From assembly GCF_000721105.1 (NCBI RefSeq), contig NZ_JOEV01000040.1:1-64000 (forward strand): a stretch of DNA of 64,000 bases, read 5' to 3'. Positions 48,618 through 56,891 of the stretch are shown one piece after another. The position numbers and the translations under genes are program-made. Under the pieces are notes generated by a model. It was not told where the DNA came from and made no database searches. It saw only the letters and a program-made list of their open reading frames with translations. Within the stretch, counting starts at the first letter, position 1, and each line of letters opens with the position of its first letter. Origin of the DNA: Streptomyces cellulosae (lineage in GTDB: Bacteria; Actinomycetota; Actinomycetes; Streptomycetales; Streptomycetaceae).

Positions 48618-49216
48618 GAACTGCCCGCGCCCTGGTGCGGCACGAGGTGCGGATGCTCGGGAGTCTCGTGCTGTGGGTGGCGAGGCGCAGCCATGGCACG
48701 GGTGGCGGGCGGGCCTTCGGGTATGCGCGGGGGCAGGGCGCGATGACGTTCGGCCTGGCGTTCGTGTGCCTGGTCGAGACGCTGACCATGTCTGTGCTGC
48801 TGCGGGACTTCCCGGTCGCTCACGGGATCGTGCTCTTCCTGGACGTGTACACCATGGTCTTCGTCGTCGCGCTGCACGCGGCGCAGGCGGTCCGGCCGCA
48901 TGTGCTGGAGCCCGGAGCGCTGCGGATCCGCCGTGCCGTCCACGTCGACCTGCGGATACCGCTGGAGCGGATCGCGTCCATGCGCCGGGAGTCGAGGACG
49001 GTCCACGAGCGGGCTGAGGGCGAACTCGACGTCGCCGTGGGCACTCAGACCTCCCTGATCCTTGAACTCGCCGAGCCCGTTGACCACGTGACCTTCCTCG
49101 GTCGGCGCCGGAAGGTCCGTCTCGTCCGGTTCCACGCCGACGACGCCGACGCGGTCGTACGCGCGGTCACGCGGGCGCGGAACGCACGGCCTCCGTTGCC
49201 GGGTCAGCCTGCTTGA
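48614..49216 (+). CDS. Membrane protein coupled to the MerR regulator
   Basis: A 200-residue protein with two adjacent transmembrane helices at residues about 45-60 and 66-95 (MTFGLAFVCLVETLTMSVLL, then HGIVLFLDVYTMVFVVALHA). A C-terminal cytoplasmic beta-rich domain of about 100 residues follows (EPGALRIRRAVHVDLRIPLE, then SLILELAEPVDHVTFLGRRR). That part resembles bacterial PH-like domains. The ATG overlaps the MerR stop by 4 bp. It is likely a target or partner of the MerR regulator. Function is unknown. Confidence 0.82.
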   Translation: MRTARALVRHEVRMLGSLVLWVARRSHGTGGGRAFGYARGQGAMTFGLAFVCLVETLTMSVLLRDFPVAHGIVLFLDVYTMVFVVALHAAQAVRPHVLEPGALRIRRAVHVDLRIPLERIASMRRESRTVHERAEGELDVAVGTQTSLILELAEPVDHVTFLGRRRKVRLVRFHADDADAVVRAVTRARNARPPLPGQPA

Positions 49217-49276
49217 GGCGTAGCCGTAGCCATGGCCATACGCTGTTGCGGAGTTCAACCGAAGGAGATCGATCCC

Positions 49277-50083
49277 GTGCTTGTCCTGCTGCCGCCCTCC
49301 GAAGGCAAGGCCGCCTCCGGCCGCGGCGCCCCGTTGAAGCTGGAGTCGCTGTCGCTGCCGGGGCTGACCGAGGCCCGCGCGGCCGTGCTCGACGAGTTGG
49401 TCGAGCTGTGCGCCGCCGACGAGGACAAGGCGCGCGAGGTGCTCGGGCTGAGCGAGGGACTGCGGGGCGAGGTCGCGAAGAACGCGGAGTTGCGGACGGC
49501 CGGCGCGCGGCCCGCCGGGGAGATCTACACGGGTGTGCTGTACGACGCTCTCGACCTGGCCTCCCTGGAGACCGCCGCGAAGCGGCGTGCCGCCCGGTCC
49601 CTGCTGGTCTTCTCGGGGCTGTGGGGCGCGGTCCGGGTCACGGACCGGATTCCCTCCTACCGCTGCTCGATGGGCGTGCGGCTGCCCGGGCTCGGCGCGC
49701 TGGGCGCGCATTGGCGTACGCCGCTCGCGTCGGCGCTGCCCGAGGCTGCGGGGAGCGGGCTGGTGCTGGACCTGCGGTCCTCGGCGTACGCGGCGGCGTG
49801 GAAGCCGAAGGGGGAGATCGCCGGGCGGACGGCGACCGTGCGGGTGCTGCACGCGCCGACCCGGAAGGTCGTCAGCCACTTCAACAAGGCGACGAAGGGG
49901 AGGATCGTCCGCAGTCTGCTGTCCGCCGGGGCCGTTCCGAAGGGGCCGGCGGAGCTGGTGGAGGCGTTGCGGGATCTCGGGTACGTCGTCGAGGTGGAGC
50001 CTCCGGTGAAGGCGGGGGCGGGGACGGGGGGTAATGCGGGCACCTCGTGGGCGCTGGACGTTCTGGTGAGTGAGATCCACTGA
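49277..50083 (+). CDS. yaaA: Peroxide stress protein YaaA (DUF328)
   Basis: A 268-residue protein with the family start VLVLLPPSEGKAASGRGAPL, followed by YTGVLYDALDL, LLVFSGLWGAVRVTDRIPSY, the K/R-rich LDLRSSAYAAAWKP and VVSHFNKATKGRIVRSLL. YaaA proteins bind DNA and reduce iron-driven oxidative damage under peroxide stress. The GTG at 49277 follows GAAGGAG and gives the conserved start; an ATG 15 codons earlier lacks a site. It stands alone between a MerR/membrane pair and the aldolase gene. Confidence 0.94.
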   Translation: MLVLLPPSEGKAASGRGAPLKLESLSLPGLTEARAAVLDELVELCAADEDKAREVLGLSEGLRGEVAKNAELRTAGARPAGEIYTGVLYDALDLASLETAAKRRAARSLLVFSGLWGAVRVTDRIPSYRCSMGVRLPGLGALGAHWRTPLASALPEAAGSGLVLDLRSSAYAAAWKPKGEIAGRTATVRVLHAPTRKVVSHFNKATKGRIVRSLLSAGAVPKGPAELVEALRDLGYVVEVEPPVKAGAGTGGNAGTSWALDVLVSEIH

Positions 50084-50146
50084 TCCTCTGTTGCAGAGCG
50101 CGCAACGCCCTTTGCATGGATTGCCGCTGCCGGGCACGATGAGGCC

Positions 50147-50836
50147 ATGTCCGCCTCCGTGCCCTCCTCGCCGTTGCCCGCGCCTGCGCCCGTGTCCGCG
50201 CCCGTGTCCGCGCCCGTGTCCGTGCTGGACCTCGCGCCCGTCGTCCCCGTCGTGGTCGTACGGGACGCCGCCGACGCCGTACCGCTCGCCCGCGCGCTGG
50301 TCGCCGGCGGACTGCCCGCGATCGAGGTGACGTTGCGGACGCCCGCCGCGCTCGACGCGGTCCGGGCGATCGTCGCCGAGGTGCCGGACGCCGTGGTCGG
50401 CGTGGGCACGGTGATCACGCCGGAGCAGGTGACCGAGGCGGTGGAGGCCGGGGCGCGTTTTCTGGTGAGCCCGGGCTGGACGGACGTACTGCTGACAGCC
50501 ATGCGGGAGTCGGGGGTGCCGTTCCTGCCGGGGGTCTCGACGACGTCCGAGGTGGTGGCGCTGCTGGAGCGCGGGGTGCGGGAGATGAAGTTCTTCCCGG
50601 CCGAGGCGGCGGGCGGTACGGCGTATCTGAAGTCGCTGACCGGCCCGTTGCCGCAGGCGCGGTTCTGCCCGACGGGCGGGATCGGGCCGGGGAACGCGCG
50701 GGAGTATCTGGCGCTGCCCAACGTCGGGTGTGTGGGCGGGACGTGGATGCTTCCGGAGAGCGCCATCGAGGCGCGGGACTGGGGACGGGTCGAGGCGCTG
50801 GCGCGGGAGGCGGCGGGGCTGCGGGACGGGGCCTGA
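50147..50836 (+). CDS. eda: KDPG/KHG aldolase
   Basis: A 229-residue class I aldolase that cleaves 2-keto-3-deoxy-6-phosphogluconate (and 4-hydroxy-2-oxoglutarate) to pyruvate and an aldehyde. The active-site Glu is in LPAIEVTLRTP and the Schiff-base Lys in VREMKFFPAEAAGG; the phosphate loop is CPTGGIGPGNAREYL. The first ~27 residues are a low-complexity extension (PAPAPVSAPVSAPVSV) from GCGCCCGTGTCC-type repeats, longer than typical. The upstream TTGCA-N5-GCAA dyad at 50093-50107 could bind an Lrp/AsnC-type regulator. The downstream gap is a 47-bp repeat array. Confidence 0.94.
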   Translation: MSASVPSSPLPAPAPVSAPVSAPVSVLDLAPVVPVVVVRDAADAVPLARALVAGGLPAIEVTLRTPAALDAVRAIVAEVPDAVVGVGTVITPEQVTEAVEAGARFLVSPGWTDVLLTAMRESGVPFLPGVSTTSEVVALLERGVREMKFFPAEAAGGTAYLKSLTGPLPQARFCPTGGIGPGNAREYLALPNVGCVGGTWMLPESAIEARDWGRVEALAREAAGLRDGA

Positions 50837-51050
50837 TCAGGGGCAAGGGCACGGTCCCGATCAGGCGCAGGGCCGAGCCCCGATCAGGCACAGGGGCACG
50901 GTCCCGATCAGGCGCAGGGCCGAGCCTCGATCAGGGACAGGGGCACGGACCCCATCAGGCGCAGGGCCGAGCCCCGATCAGGCACAGGGGCACGGTCCCG
51001 ATCAGGCGCAGGGCCGGGCCCCGATCAGGGACAGGGGGCACAGCCCCGAT
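50836..51050. repeat. 47-bp tandem repeat, about 4.5 copies
   Basis: Units of GATCAGGCGCAGGGCCGAGC followed by CCCGATCAGGCACAGGGG recur with an exact 47-bp period (starts at 50859, 50906, 50953, 51000). The array fills the gap between the convergent aldolase and RNase H genes. Confidence 0.92.
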
Positions 51051-51061
51051 CACGTCCAGTG

Positions 51062-52411
51062 TCAGTGGCGCAGGTGTGACGTGTCATTCAGGAGCCGGAC
51101 GCTCGCGTTGCCGTCGGCGTAGTACGCCACGACGGACAGGGAGGCCGCCGACAGTTCCATGCGGAACAGGGACTCGGGCGGGGCGCCCAGGGCGAGCCGT
51201 ACGAACGTCTTGATGGGCGTGACGTGGGTGACCAGCAGGACCGTACGGCCCGCGTGGGCCGCGACCAGTTTGTCCCGGGTGGCGGCGATCCGGGTGGCGG
51301 TCGCCACGAAGCTCTCTCCGCCGCCCGTGGGTTCGGCGTTCGGGTCGGCCAGCCAGGTGGTGAGGTCGTCGGGGTGGCGCTCGCGCACCTCTGCGAAGGT
51401 GAGCCCTTCCCAGGCGCCGAAGTCGGTCTCGCGCAGCCCGTCGTCGATCGTGACGTCGAGTCCGAGCCGGGCGGCGACGATCCCGGCCGTCTCACGGGTA
51501 CGGGCCAGGGGCGAGGCGACGATGCCCTCTATGGTCCCCCGCCGGGCCAACGCCTCACCGGCCCGCTCGGCCTGCTCCCGCCCGACATCGGAGAGCGCCG
51601 GATCGCTCCCCCCGCTCCCGGAGAACCGCTTCTGCGGCGTGAGCGGCGTCTCCCCGTGCCGCAGCAGTACGAAGGTCGCGGGCGGCCCCATGTCGGCGGG
51701 AGCCCAGCCGGGCGACGCCACGACCTTGGCTGCACGGACGTCGGCGTCGTCCTTGGCTGCACGGACGTCGGCGCCGGCGTCCGCCTGCGTGGCTCCCCCG
51801 CCGGACGCCGCCACGGCTCCGCCGGCCAGGGGCTCCGCCGCCTGCCGGGAAGCCGAAGGCACCTTAAGAGAAAGGGCCGCAGGGGAAGAGGACGCGGGGG
51901 AAAGGGACGTAGGAGAAAGGGCCGCAGAAGAAGGAGCCGCATCGGCCGGCGCCGCGCGCCCGGCCAACTCAGCCGTGGATGCCGCCGCAGACCACCGCTC
52001 CCCCCGCTTCCCCGCGTCCATCGCCTCGTTGGCGAGCCGGTCCGCGTGGCGGTTCTGCTCCCGTGGGATCCACTCGTACGTCACCTGGGACGACGGGAAG
52101 ACGCGGGACGCCTCCATCGCCAGGGGCTTCATGTCGGGGTGTTTGATCTTCCAGCGGCCCGACATCTGCTCGATGACGAGCTTGGAGTCCATGCGGACGT
52201 GGACGCGGGCCGTCGGGTCGAGGGCGTGGGCGGCGTGCAGGCCGGCCAGGAGGCCGCGGTACTCGGCGACGTTGTTGGTGGCCGTGCCGATGTACTCGGC
52301 CGTCTCCGTCAGCGTCTGGCCGGTCGCCGCGTCCAGGACCACGGAACCGTAGCCCGCGGGCCCCGGGTTTCCCCGTGACCCGCCGTCGGCCTCGACGATG
52401 AACTCCCTCAC
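51062..52411 (-). CDS. Bifunctional RNase HI / histidine phosphatase (alpha-ribazole phosphatase-like)
   Basis: A 449-residue fusion. Residues 1-135 are RNase HI with the acidic residues in FIVEADGGSRGNPGPAGYGS, VAEYRGLLAGL, VRMDSKLVIEQMSG and REQNRHADRLANEA. A ~110-residue low-complexity Ala/Ser/Pro linker follows. Residues about 245-449 are a phosphatase with the catalytic RHGE in VLLRHGETPLT, later SPLARTRETA and the second His in VTHVTPIK. The mycobacterial counterpart (Rv2228c, from memory) has RNase HI and CobC activities. The GTG at 52411 starts VREFIVEADGG. It is the last gene of the conserved Nif3, zinc-ribbon, RNase H operon. Confidence 0.95.
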   Translation of the reverse strand: MREFIVEADGGSRGNPGPAGYGSVVLDAATGQTLTETAEYIGTATNNVAEYRGLLAGLHAAHALDPTARVHVRMDSKLVIEQMSGRWKIKHPDMKPLAMEASRVFPSSQVTYEWIPREQNRHADRLANEAMDAGKRGERWSAAASTAELAGRAAPADAAPSSAALSPTSLSPASSSPAALSLKVPSASRQAAEPLAGGAVAASGGGATQADAGADVRAAKDDADVRAAKVVASPGWAPADMGPPATFVLLRHGETPLTPQKRFSGSGGSDPALSDVGREQAERAGEALARRGTIEGIVASPLARTRETAGIVAARLGLDVTIDDGLRETDFGAWEGLTFAEVRERHPDDLTTWLADPNAEPTGGGESFVATATRIAATRDKLVAAHAGRTVLLVTHVTPIKTFVRLALGAPPESLFRMELSAASLSVVAYYADGNASVRLLNDTSHLRH

Positions 52412-52423
52412 GGCGTACGCCCT

Positions 52424-53167
52424 TTACAGACCGGACTCGGACGTACGCACCAGGATCCGGCCGCAGTTCTCGCAGCGCACCACCGTGCTGGGCGCCGCCG
52501 CGCGGATCTCGTTGATGTCGGTGATCGACAGCTCCTGGCGGCAGCCCTGGCAGGTGCGCTGGTACAGCTTGGCCGCGCCGACGCCGTTCTGCTGCTGGCG
52601 CAGCTTGTCGTAGAGCTTGAGCAGGTCCGCGGGGATCGCGCCGGCGATGACCTCACGCTCCTTGGTCACCGTGGCCTCGTCGCCGTCCAGGGTCTCGACG
52701 GCGGCGTCCCGGCGGGCGGTCGCGTCGTCGATCTTCGACTGGACGGAGGAGACCCGTCCGGTCAGCTCGGTGACCCGTTCCTGCGCGGACTCGCGGCGCT
52801 CCATGACCTCCAGGACGACGTCCTCGAGGTCGCCCTGCCGCTTGGCGAGGGAGACGATCTCGCGCTGGAGGTTCTCCAGGTCCTTGGGGGAGGTGACCGC
52901 GCCGGAGTCCAGGCGCTGCTGGTCGCGGACGGCACGCTGACGCACCTGGTCGACGTCCTGCTCCGCCTTGGTCTGCTCGCGGGCGGTGTCGCTCTCCTCG
53001 GTCTGCGCGGCCACGAGCAGGTCGCGCAGCTGGGTGAGGTCCTTGGTCAGCGACTCGATCTCGGCGTGCTCGGGCAGCGACCGGCGCTTGTGCGCGAGTT
53101 GCTGGAGTCGGACGTCGAGGTCCTGGACGTCGAGGAGGCGGATCTGGTCGGCGGGCTCGGCGTTCAG
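52424..53167 (-). CDS. Coiled-coil zinc-ribbon protein (CT398/Rv2229c-like), probable CTG start
   Basis: A 247-residue protein: a long coiled coil (residues about 8-190) and a C-terminal zinc ribbon with CQGC and CENC. It is the partner of Nif3 and RNase H across actinobacteria; its role is not settled. The family start (NAEPADQIRLLDVQDLDVRL) lies immediately after a CTG that overlaps the Nif3 stop as CTGA. No ATG, GTG or TTG exists in frame between that stop and a GTG 51 codons later, which would remove the conserved N-terminus. CTG initiation by coupling is the simplest reading. Confidence 0.88.
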   Translation of the reverse strand: MNAEPADQIRLLDVQDLDVRLQQLAHKRRSLPEHAEIESLTKDLTQLRDLLVAAQTEESDTAREQTKAEQDVDQVRQRAVRDQQRLDSGAVTSPKDLENLQREIVSLAKRQGDLEDVVLEVMERRESAQERVTELTGRVSSVQSKIDDATARRDAAVETLDGDEATVTKEREVIAGAIPADLLKLYDKLRQQQNGVGAAKLYQRTCQGCRQELSITDINEIRAAAPSTVVRCENCGRILVRTSESGL

Positions 53168-54030
53168 TTGGGGGCTCCCAGTGGGTCAAAGGTGGTGGCG
53201 GACGCCGCGTGGGCGGTCCAGGGGTCGGTGACCGTCTTCGAGACGTGGACCCTGAGGTCCCATCCCTGCCGGTCTGAGATCTCGTCGAGCTGGGCGGCGG
53301 CCAGCTCGCACCAGGGCCACTCGGTGGCCCAGTGCGCGGCGTCGATCAGCGCGAGGGAACTGTGCGCCACGGCCGCCATGAACTCCGCGGCGGGGTGGTG
53401 GCGCAGGTCCGCGGTGAGGAAGGCGTCGACGCCGGCCGCGCGGACCTGGTCGAAGAGGCTGTCGCCGGAGCCGCCGCTGACGGCGACCGTGCGGACGGTG
53501 GCCTCCGGGTCGCCGGCCACGCGGATGCCCTGCGCGGTCGCGGGCAGCCGTTCGGCGGCGCGGGCGGCGAAGTCCCGCAGCGACAGGGGGTGGTCCAGCT
53601 CGCAGACCCGGCCCAGGCCCCGGCGGCCGGCCGGATCGGTGGGGTCCGGCACCAGCGGTCGTACGACACGCAGGTCGAGGGCGCCCGCGAGGGCGTCGGA
53701 GACTCCCGGGTCGGCGGTGTCCGCGTTGGTGTGGGCCACGTGCAGGGCGATGTCGTTCTTGATCAGGGTGTGCACCACGCGGCCCTTGAAGGTGGAGGCC
53801 GCGACCGTCGTCGTACCGCGCAGATAGAGCGGGTGATGGGTCACCAGCAGGTCGGCGCCCAGCTTGACCGCCTCGTCCACGGTCTCCCGGACCGGGTCGA
53901 CGGCGAACAGGACCCGCGTGACCTCCTGGTCGGGGTCGCCCACGACGGTGCCGACCGCGTCCCAGGACTCGGCCCGCTCGGCGGGCCACAGGTTCTCCAG
54001 CGCGGTGATGACTTCAGACAGACGGGGCAC
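53164..54030 (-). CDS. Nif3-like dinuclear metal center hexameric protein
   Basis: A 288-residue protein of the Nif3/YbgI family. The metal-ligand segments are LLVTHHPLYLRGTTTVAAST, VAHTNADTADPGVS and FLTADLRHHPAAEF, with IDAAHWATEWPWCEL near the end. It is thought to be a GTP cyclohydrolase-like or ring-hydrolysing fold forming hexamers; the exact substrate is unknown. It opens with the ATG at 54030 (MPRLSEVITALENLWPAERA) and is translationally coupled to the zinc-ribbon gene. Confidence 0.95.
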   Translation of the reverse strand: MPRLSEVITALENLWPAERAESWDAVGTVVGDPDQEVTRVLFAVDPVRETVDEAVKLGADLLVTHHPLYLRGTTTVAASTFKGRVVHTLIKNDIALHVAHTNADTADPGVSDALAGALDLRVVRPLVPDPTDPAGRRGLGRVCELDHPLSLRDFAARAAERLPATAQGIRVAGDPEATVRTVAVSGGSGDSLFDQVRAAGVDAFLTADLRHHPAAEFMAAVAHSSLALIDAAHWATEWPWCELAAAQLDEISDRQGWDLRVHVSKTVTDPWTAHAASATTFDPLGAPN

Positions 54031-54267
54031 GTGGCTAGGCTACCTGGCCGTTCTCCCCCGCCGCACCGGTGGCGCCGCGGGCCGTATCGCCTCGCTCCGC
54101 CCCACGCCGCCTCGTCACCCTTCGTTACGACTCGTTACGCGCAGCACACTCGCACCGGCCTCCTCAGGCGAATCGTTCCTGGGCCATCCCTTTGTGTGAA
54201 GTGACAGTCAGTCGGTCCGCCGCCTGTGCGTACGAAAACTAGCTTCGTCGCCGGAGGTGACCGAACG

Positions 54268-55530
54268 ATGACGGCCTGTGCGATCGAGTACGCCGCGGCG
54301 GACGACGACGGACGGACCCCGCGGCCAGGGTGCGCGATCACAGTCGACGGCTCCTACGCCGCCCGCCTCGCCCGCCGCGGCGACTCCCTTTTCCCGGAAC
54401 GCTGGACACTGGACGGCCCCGAGCCGTACGCGGTGCCGCTGCCCGGCAACCAGCCGGAGGAGCCCGGCACCGAGGTCCAGCCGATGGGCGACGGCCGGGT
54501 GCTCATCCGGCGGCTGGCGGCCGGACGGCACATTTTCTCGCTCCTGTACCCGACCGGCCCGGACACCGGTGAGCTGCCGCTGGGCACGGTCGAGTGCCCG
54601 GACGAGGGCACCCGGCTGCGGCTGCTGCCGCCCGCGCCGGGCGGCGAGAAGGCGTACGCCCTCGCCGTCGGCCCGCGTTCCAGCGCGGTGTGGCAGGTGG
54701 CGGGCGGCGCCTTCGGGCCGGAGCACCTCGCGGAGATCCCGGGCCGCTGCTCGGGCGGGGTGTGGCTGGACGGTACGGGACGGATGCTGGCGCTGGACCG
54801 GGAGGCCGGGGGCCGGACGAAGACGGTCGTGGTGGATCTGGGGCGCGGCGGCGAGGTCTCGCCCCTGCTGCAGATCGCGGCGGACAGCGACGACCGGCTG
54901 CTGCTCGCCGACCCGGACAGCGGGCTGCTGCTGATCCGCTCGGACGCGCCCTCCCCGGGGCGGGACCGGCTCGGCTGGGGGGTGCTCGGCAGCACGCTGC
55001 CGGTGCGTTTCCCGGAGTGCCTGCGGGTGGACGGCTGCACGGTCACGCCGTTCGCGATCCAGCCGGGGCAGATCCTGACGCCGGAGCACTGCGCGGTGGC
55101 GCTGCGGATCGACGGTGCGCTGGGCGGCTGGGTCGGCGTGTGGCGGCCCGTGGCCCGGCAGATCCACCATCTTCCGGCGCCCGAGGGGTGGTTGGCGGGG
55201 GCCGGCCGCTGGACCGTGGACGGGGTGCTCCACCTGCCGTACGCCACCGCGGAGGCGCCGTGCGCGGTGGCCCGGGTCCCGGCACCTTCGGGGGAGACGG
55301 GGGAGACGGGAGAGACGGGGGGAACAAGGTGCGTGGGGAGCGCGGGCGCGGGGGGCCGTGGTCCGGAGGATTCGGTCGGCGTCGAAGGGGACGGTACGGC
55401 CGTACCGGGGGCGCCCGTGCGTTGCTCCCCGGAGTCGGGCGAACCGTCACTGCCGGATCCTCCGGCCGCGGCGGCACCCCGCCCTGTGCCCTTGCAGGAG
55501 GCGCCGCTGGGACGTCTTGTAACGAACTAG
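54268..55530 (+). CDS. Hypothetical protein, beta-propeller-like
   Basis: A 420-residue cytoplasmic protein with no signal or membrane segment. Many short beta-type segments separated by Gly/Pro turns (AVGPRSSAVWQVAGGAFGPE, VWLDGTGRMLALDREAGG, ADSDDRLLLADPDSGLLLIR, LGGWVGVWRPVARQIHHLPA) suggest a propeller. The last ~70 residues are low-complexity (GETGETGETGG and Pro/Ala-rich). The ATG at 54268 has a perfect GGAGGTGA site seven bases upstream. It is divergent from the Nif3 operon. I know of homologues only as conserved Streptomyces hypotheticals. The function is unknown. Confidence 0.85.
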   Translation: MTACAIEYAAADDDGRTPRPGCAITVDGSYAARLARRGDSLFPERWTLDGPEPYAVPLPGNQPEEPGTEVQPMGDGRVLIRRLAAGRHIFSLLYPTGPDTGELPLGTVECPDEGTRLRLLPPAPGGEKAYALAVGPRSSAVWQVAGGAFGPEHLAEIPGRCSGGVWLDGTGRMLALDREAGGRTKTVVVDLGRGGEVSPLLQIAADSDDRLLLADPDSGLLLIRSDAPSPGRDRLGWGVLGSTLPVRFPECLRVDGCTVTPFAIQPGQILTPEHCAVALRIDGALGGWVGVWRPVARQIHHLPAPEGWLAGAGRWTVDGVLHLPYATAEAPCAVARVPAPSGETGETGETGGTRCVGSAGAGGRGPEDSVGVEGDGTAVPGAPVRCSPESGEPSLPDPPAAAAPRPVPLQEAPLGRLVTN

Positions 55531-55626
55531 TGCCGGTTGGCGTGGCCGCCTGGATTCGGCCTGTGGGGTGCCGGTTAAACTCGCCCGGCTGTAAGAAAGA
55601 TCATGTTGACGGGGTGAATTATTCCG

Positions 55627-55779
55627 ATGAGCGACGCCAGCACGAACCAGCCGACTGCCGACGTCCAGGAGTCCACGGGACACGGCAAGCACCGGGGTCC
55701 GGTCTCGGACCACGACGGCGAGAGGGCGGCCCGCGGCCGTCACCGCAAGCCGGTCGAGCAGGCCGAGTCGGCGGCCTGA
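55627..55779 (+). CDS. Small hydrophilic protein
   Basis: A 50-residue, His/Arg/Gly/Asp-rich protein: MSDASTNQPTADVQESTGHG, then KHRGPVSDHDGERAARGRHR, then KPVEQAESAA and stop. A perfect 16-bp terminator hairpin follows 8 bp downstream, a good sign that the short gene is real. Codon use matches its neighbours. The upstream GGGGTGA lies a little far from the ATG. Function unknown. Confidence 0.75.
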   Translation: MSDASTNQPTADVQESTGHGKHRGPVSDHDGERAARGRHRKPVEQAESAA

Positions 55780-55786
55780 ACGACAT

Positions 55787-55820
55787 GCGGCCCCGCCCCT
55801 CGTCCGAGGGGCGGGGCCGC
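55787..55820 (+). terminator. Strong hairpin terminator
   Basis: Perfect 16-bp arms GCGGCCCCGCCCCTCG (55787-55802) and its complement (55805-55820) separated by 2 nt, beginning 8 bp past the stop of the small gene. It also blocks read-through from the convergent SDR gene. Confidence 0.85.
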
Positions 55821-55899
55821 CTTGCGTCCGCACCCGTCCTGCCGTCCACGCCTGTTCCTTCGTCTACGCCCGTTCCTTCGTCTACGCCCTTTACTCCGT

Positions 55900-56883
55900 C
55901 TACTCCCGTTTCAGGCCCAGTACCTCGGCCGCCGCGAAGGTCTCGCCGTCCGGGCGTCCCGCGTAGTGCGGGGTGAGCAGGGCGTCCAGTTCGTCGTACG
56001 TGAACGTCTCCTGTTTGCTGTCGAACTTCGCGGACACGCGCGGCCGTTCGACGACCGCCACCATGCCGCCGTGGACGACGAGCAGCTGCCCGTTGACGCG
56101 GGCGGCGGCGGGTGAGGCCAAGTAGCCGACGAGCGGGGCGACATGGTCGGGGGCGAGCGGATCGAGGCCGTTCTCGGGGCGTTCGAAGCCGGCGAAGACG
56201 TCCTCGGTCATCCGGGTGCGGGCGCGCGGGCAGATGGCGTTGGCCGTGACGCCGTACTTGGCGAGCGCGAGGGCGGTGGAGGTGGTGAGGCCGACGATGC
56301 CGCCTTTCGCCGCCGCGTAGTTGGGCTGTCCGGCCGATCCGGCGAGGAATGCCTCCGAGGAGGTGTTCACGATCCGGCCGTAGACGGGGCCGCCGGTCGC
56401 CTTGGACCGCTCCCGCCAGTGCGCGGCGGCGAAGTGGGTGGTGTTGAAGTGGCCTTTGAGGTGGACGCGGATCACGGCGTCCCACTCCTGCTCGGTCATG
56501 GAGAAGACCATGCGGTCGCGCAGGATGCCCGCGTTGTTGACCAGGATGTCCAGCTTGCCGAACTCGGCGACCGCCGACTCGACCAGTTCTCCGGCCTGTC
56601 GGAAGTCGGAGACGTCGCCGGTGTGGGCGAGGGCCGTGCCGCCCGCGGCGCGGATCTCGGCGGCGACCTGTTCGGCGGGGGCGGCGGAGGCCTCGCCCGA
56701 GCCGTCGCGGCCGGGCTGGCCGTAGTCGTTGACGACGACGGCGGCGCCGAGCCGGGCGAGCTCCAGCGCCTCGGCCCGGCCGAGCCCGCGTCCGGCGCCG
56801 GTGACGATCGCGGAGAGCCCCGCCAGGGGCAGCGACAGCGAGACATCAGGCTTCACCGACGTGCCAGGCTTCAGATCCGACAT
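55900..56883 (-). CDS. SDR-family oxidoreductase (3-hydroxyacyl-CoA dehydrogenase-like)
   Basis: A 327-residue NAD(P)-dependent dehydrogenase. The dinucleotide motif TGAGRGLGRAEALELARLGA starts near residue 30, followed by VVVNDYG, LVNNAGILRD and the catalytic region VNTSSEAFLAGSAGQPNYAA with the YxxxK pair in NYAAAKGG. The family looks like the (3R)-hydroxyacyl-CoA dehydrogenase part of peroxisomal multifunctional enzyme type 2 (VVVNDYGQPGRDGSG), and it lies beside a MaoC-type hydratase, which fits. It stops at 55900. The first ~25 residues repeat PGTSVKPDVSLSLP-like short motifs. It is 8 bp from the upstream dehydrogenase. Confidence 0.92.
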   Translation of the reverse strand: MSDLKPGTSVKPDVSLSLPLAGLSAIVTGAGRGLGRAEALELARLGAAVVVNDYGQPGRDGSGEASAAPAEQVAAEIRAAGGTALAHTGDVSDFRQAGELVESAVAEFGKLDILVNNAGILRDRMVFSMTEQEWDAVIRVHLKGHFNTTHFAAAHWRERSKATGGPVYGRIVNTSSEAFLAGSAGQPNYAAAKGGIVGLTTSTALALAKYGVTANAICPRARTRMTEDVFAGFERPENGLDPLAPDHVAPLVGYLASPAAARVNGQLLVVHGGMVAVVERPRVSAKFDSKQETFTYDELDALLTPHYAGRPDGETFAAAEVLGLKRE

Positions 56884-56891
56884 GCCGGGCC

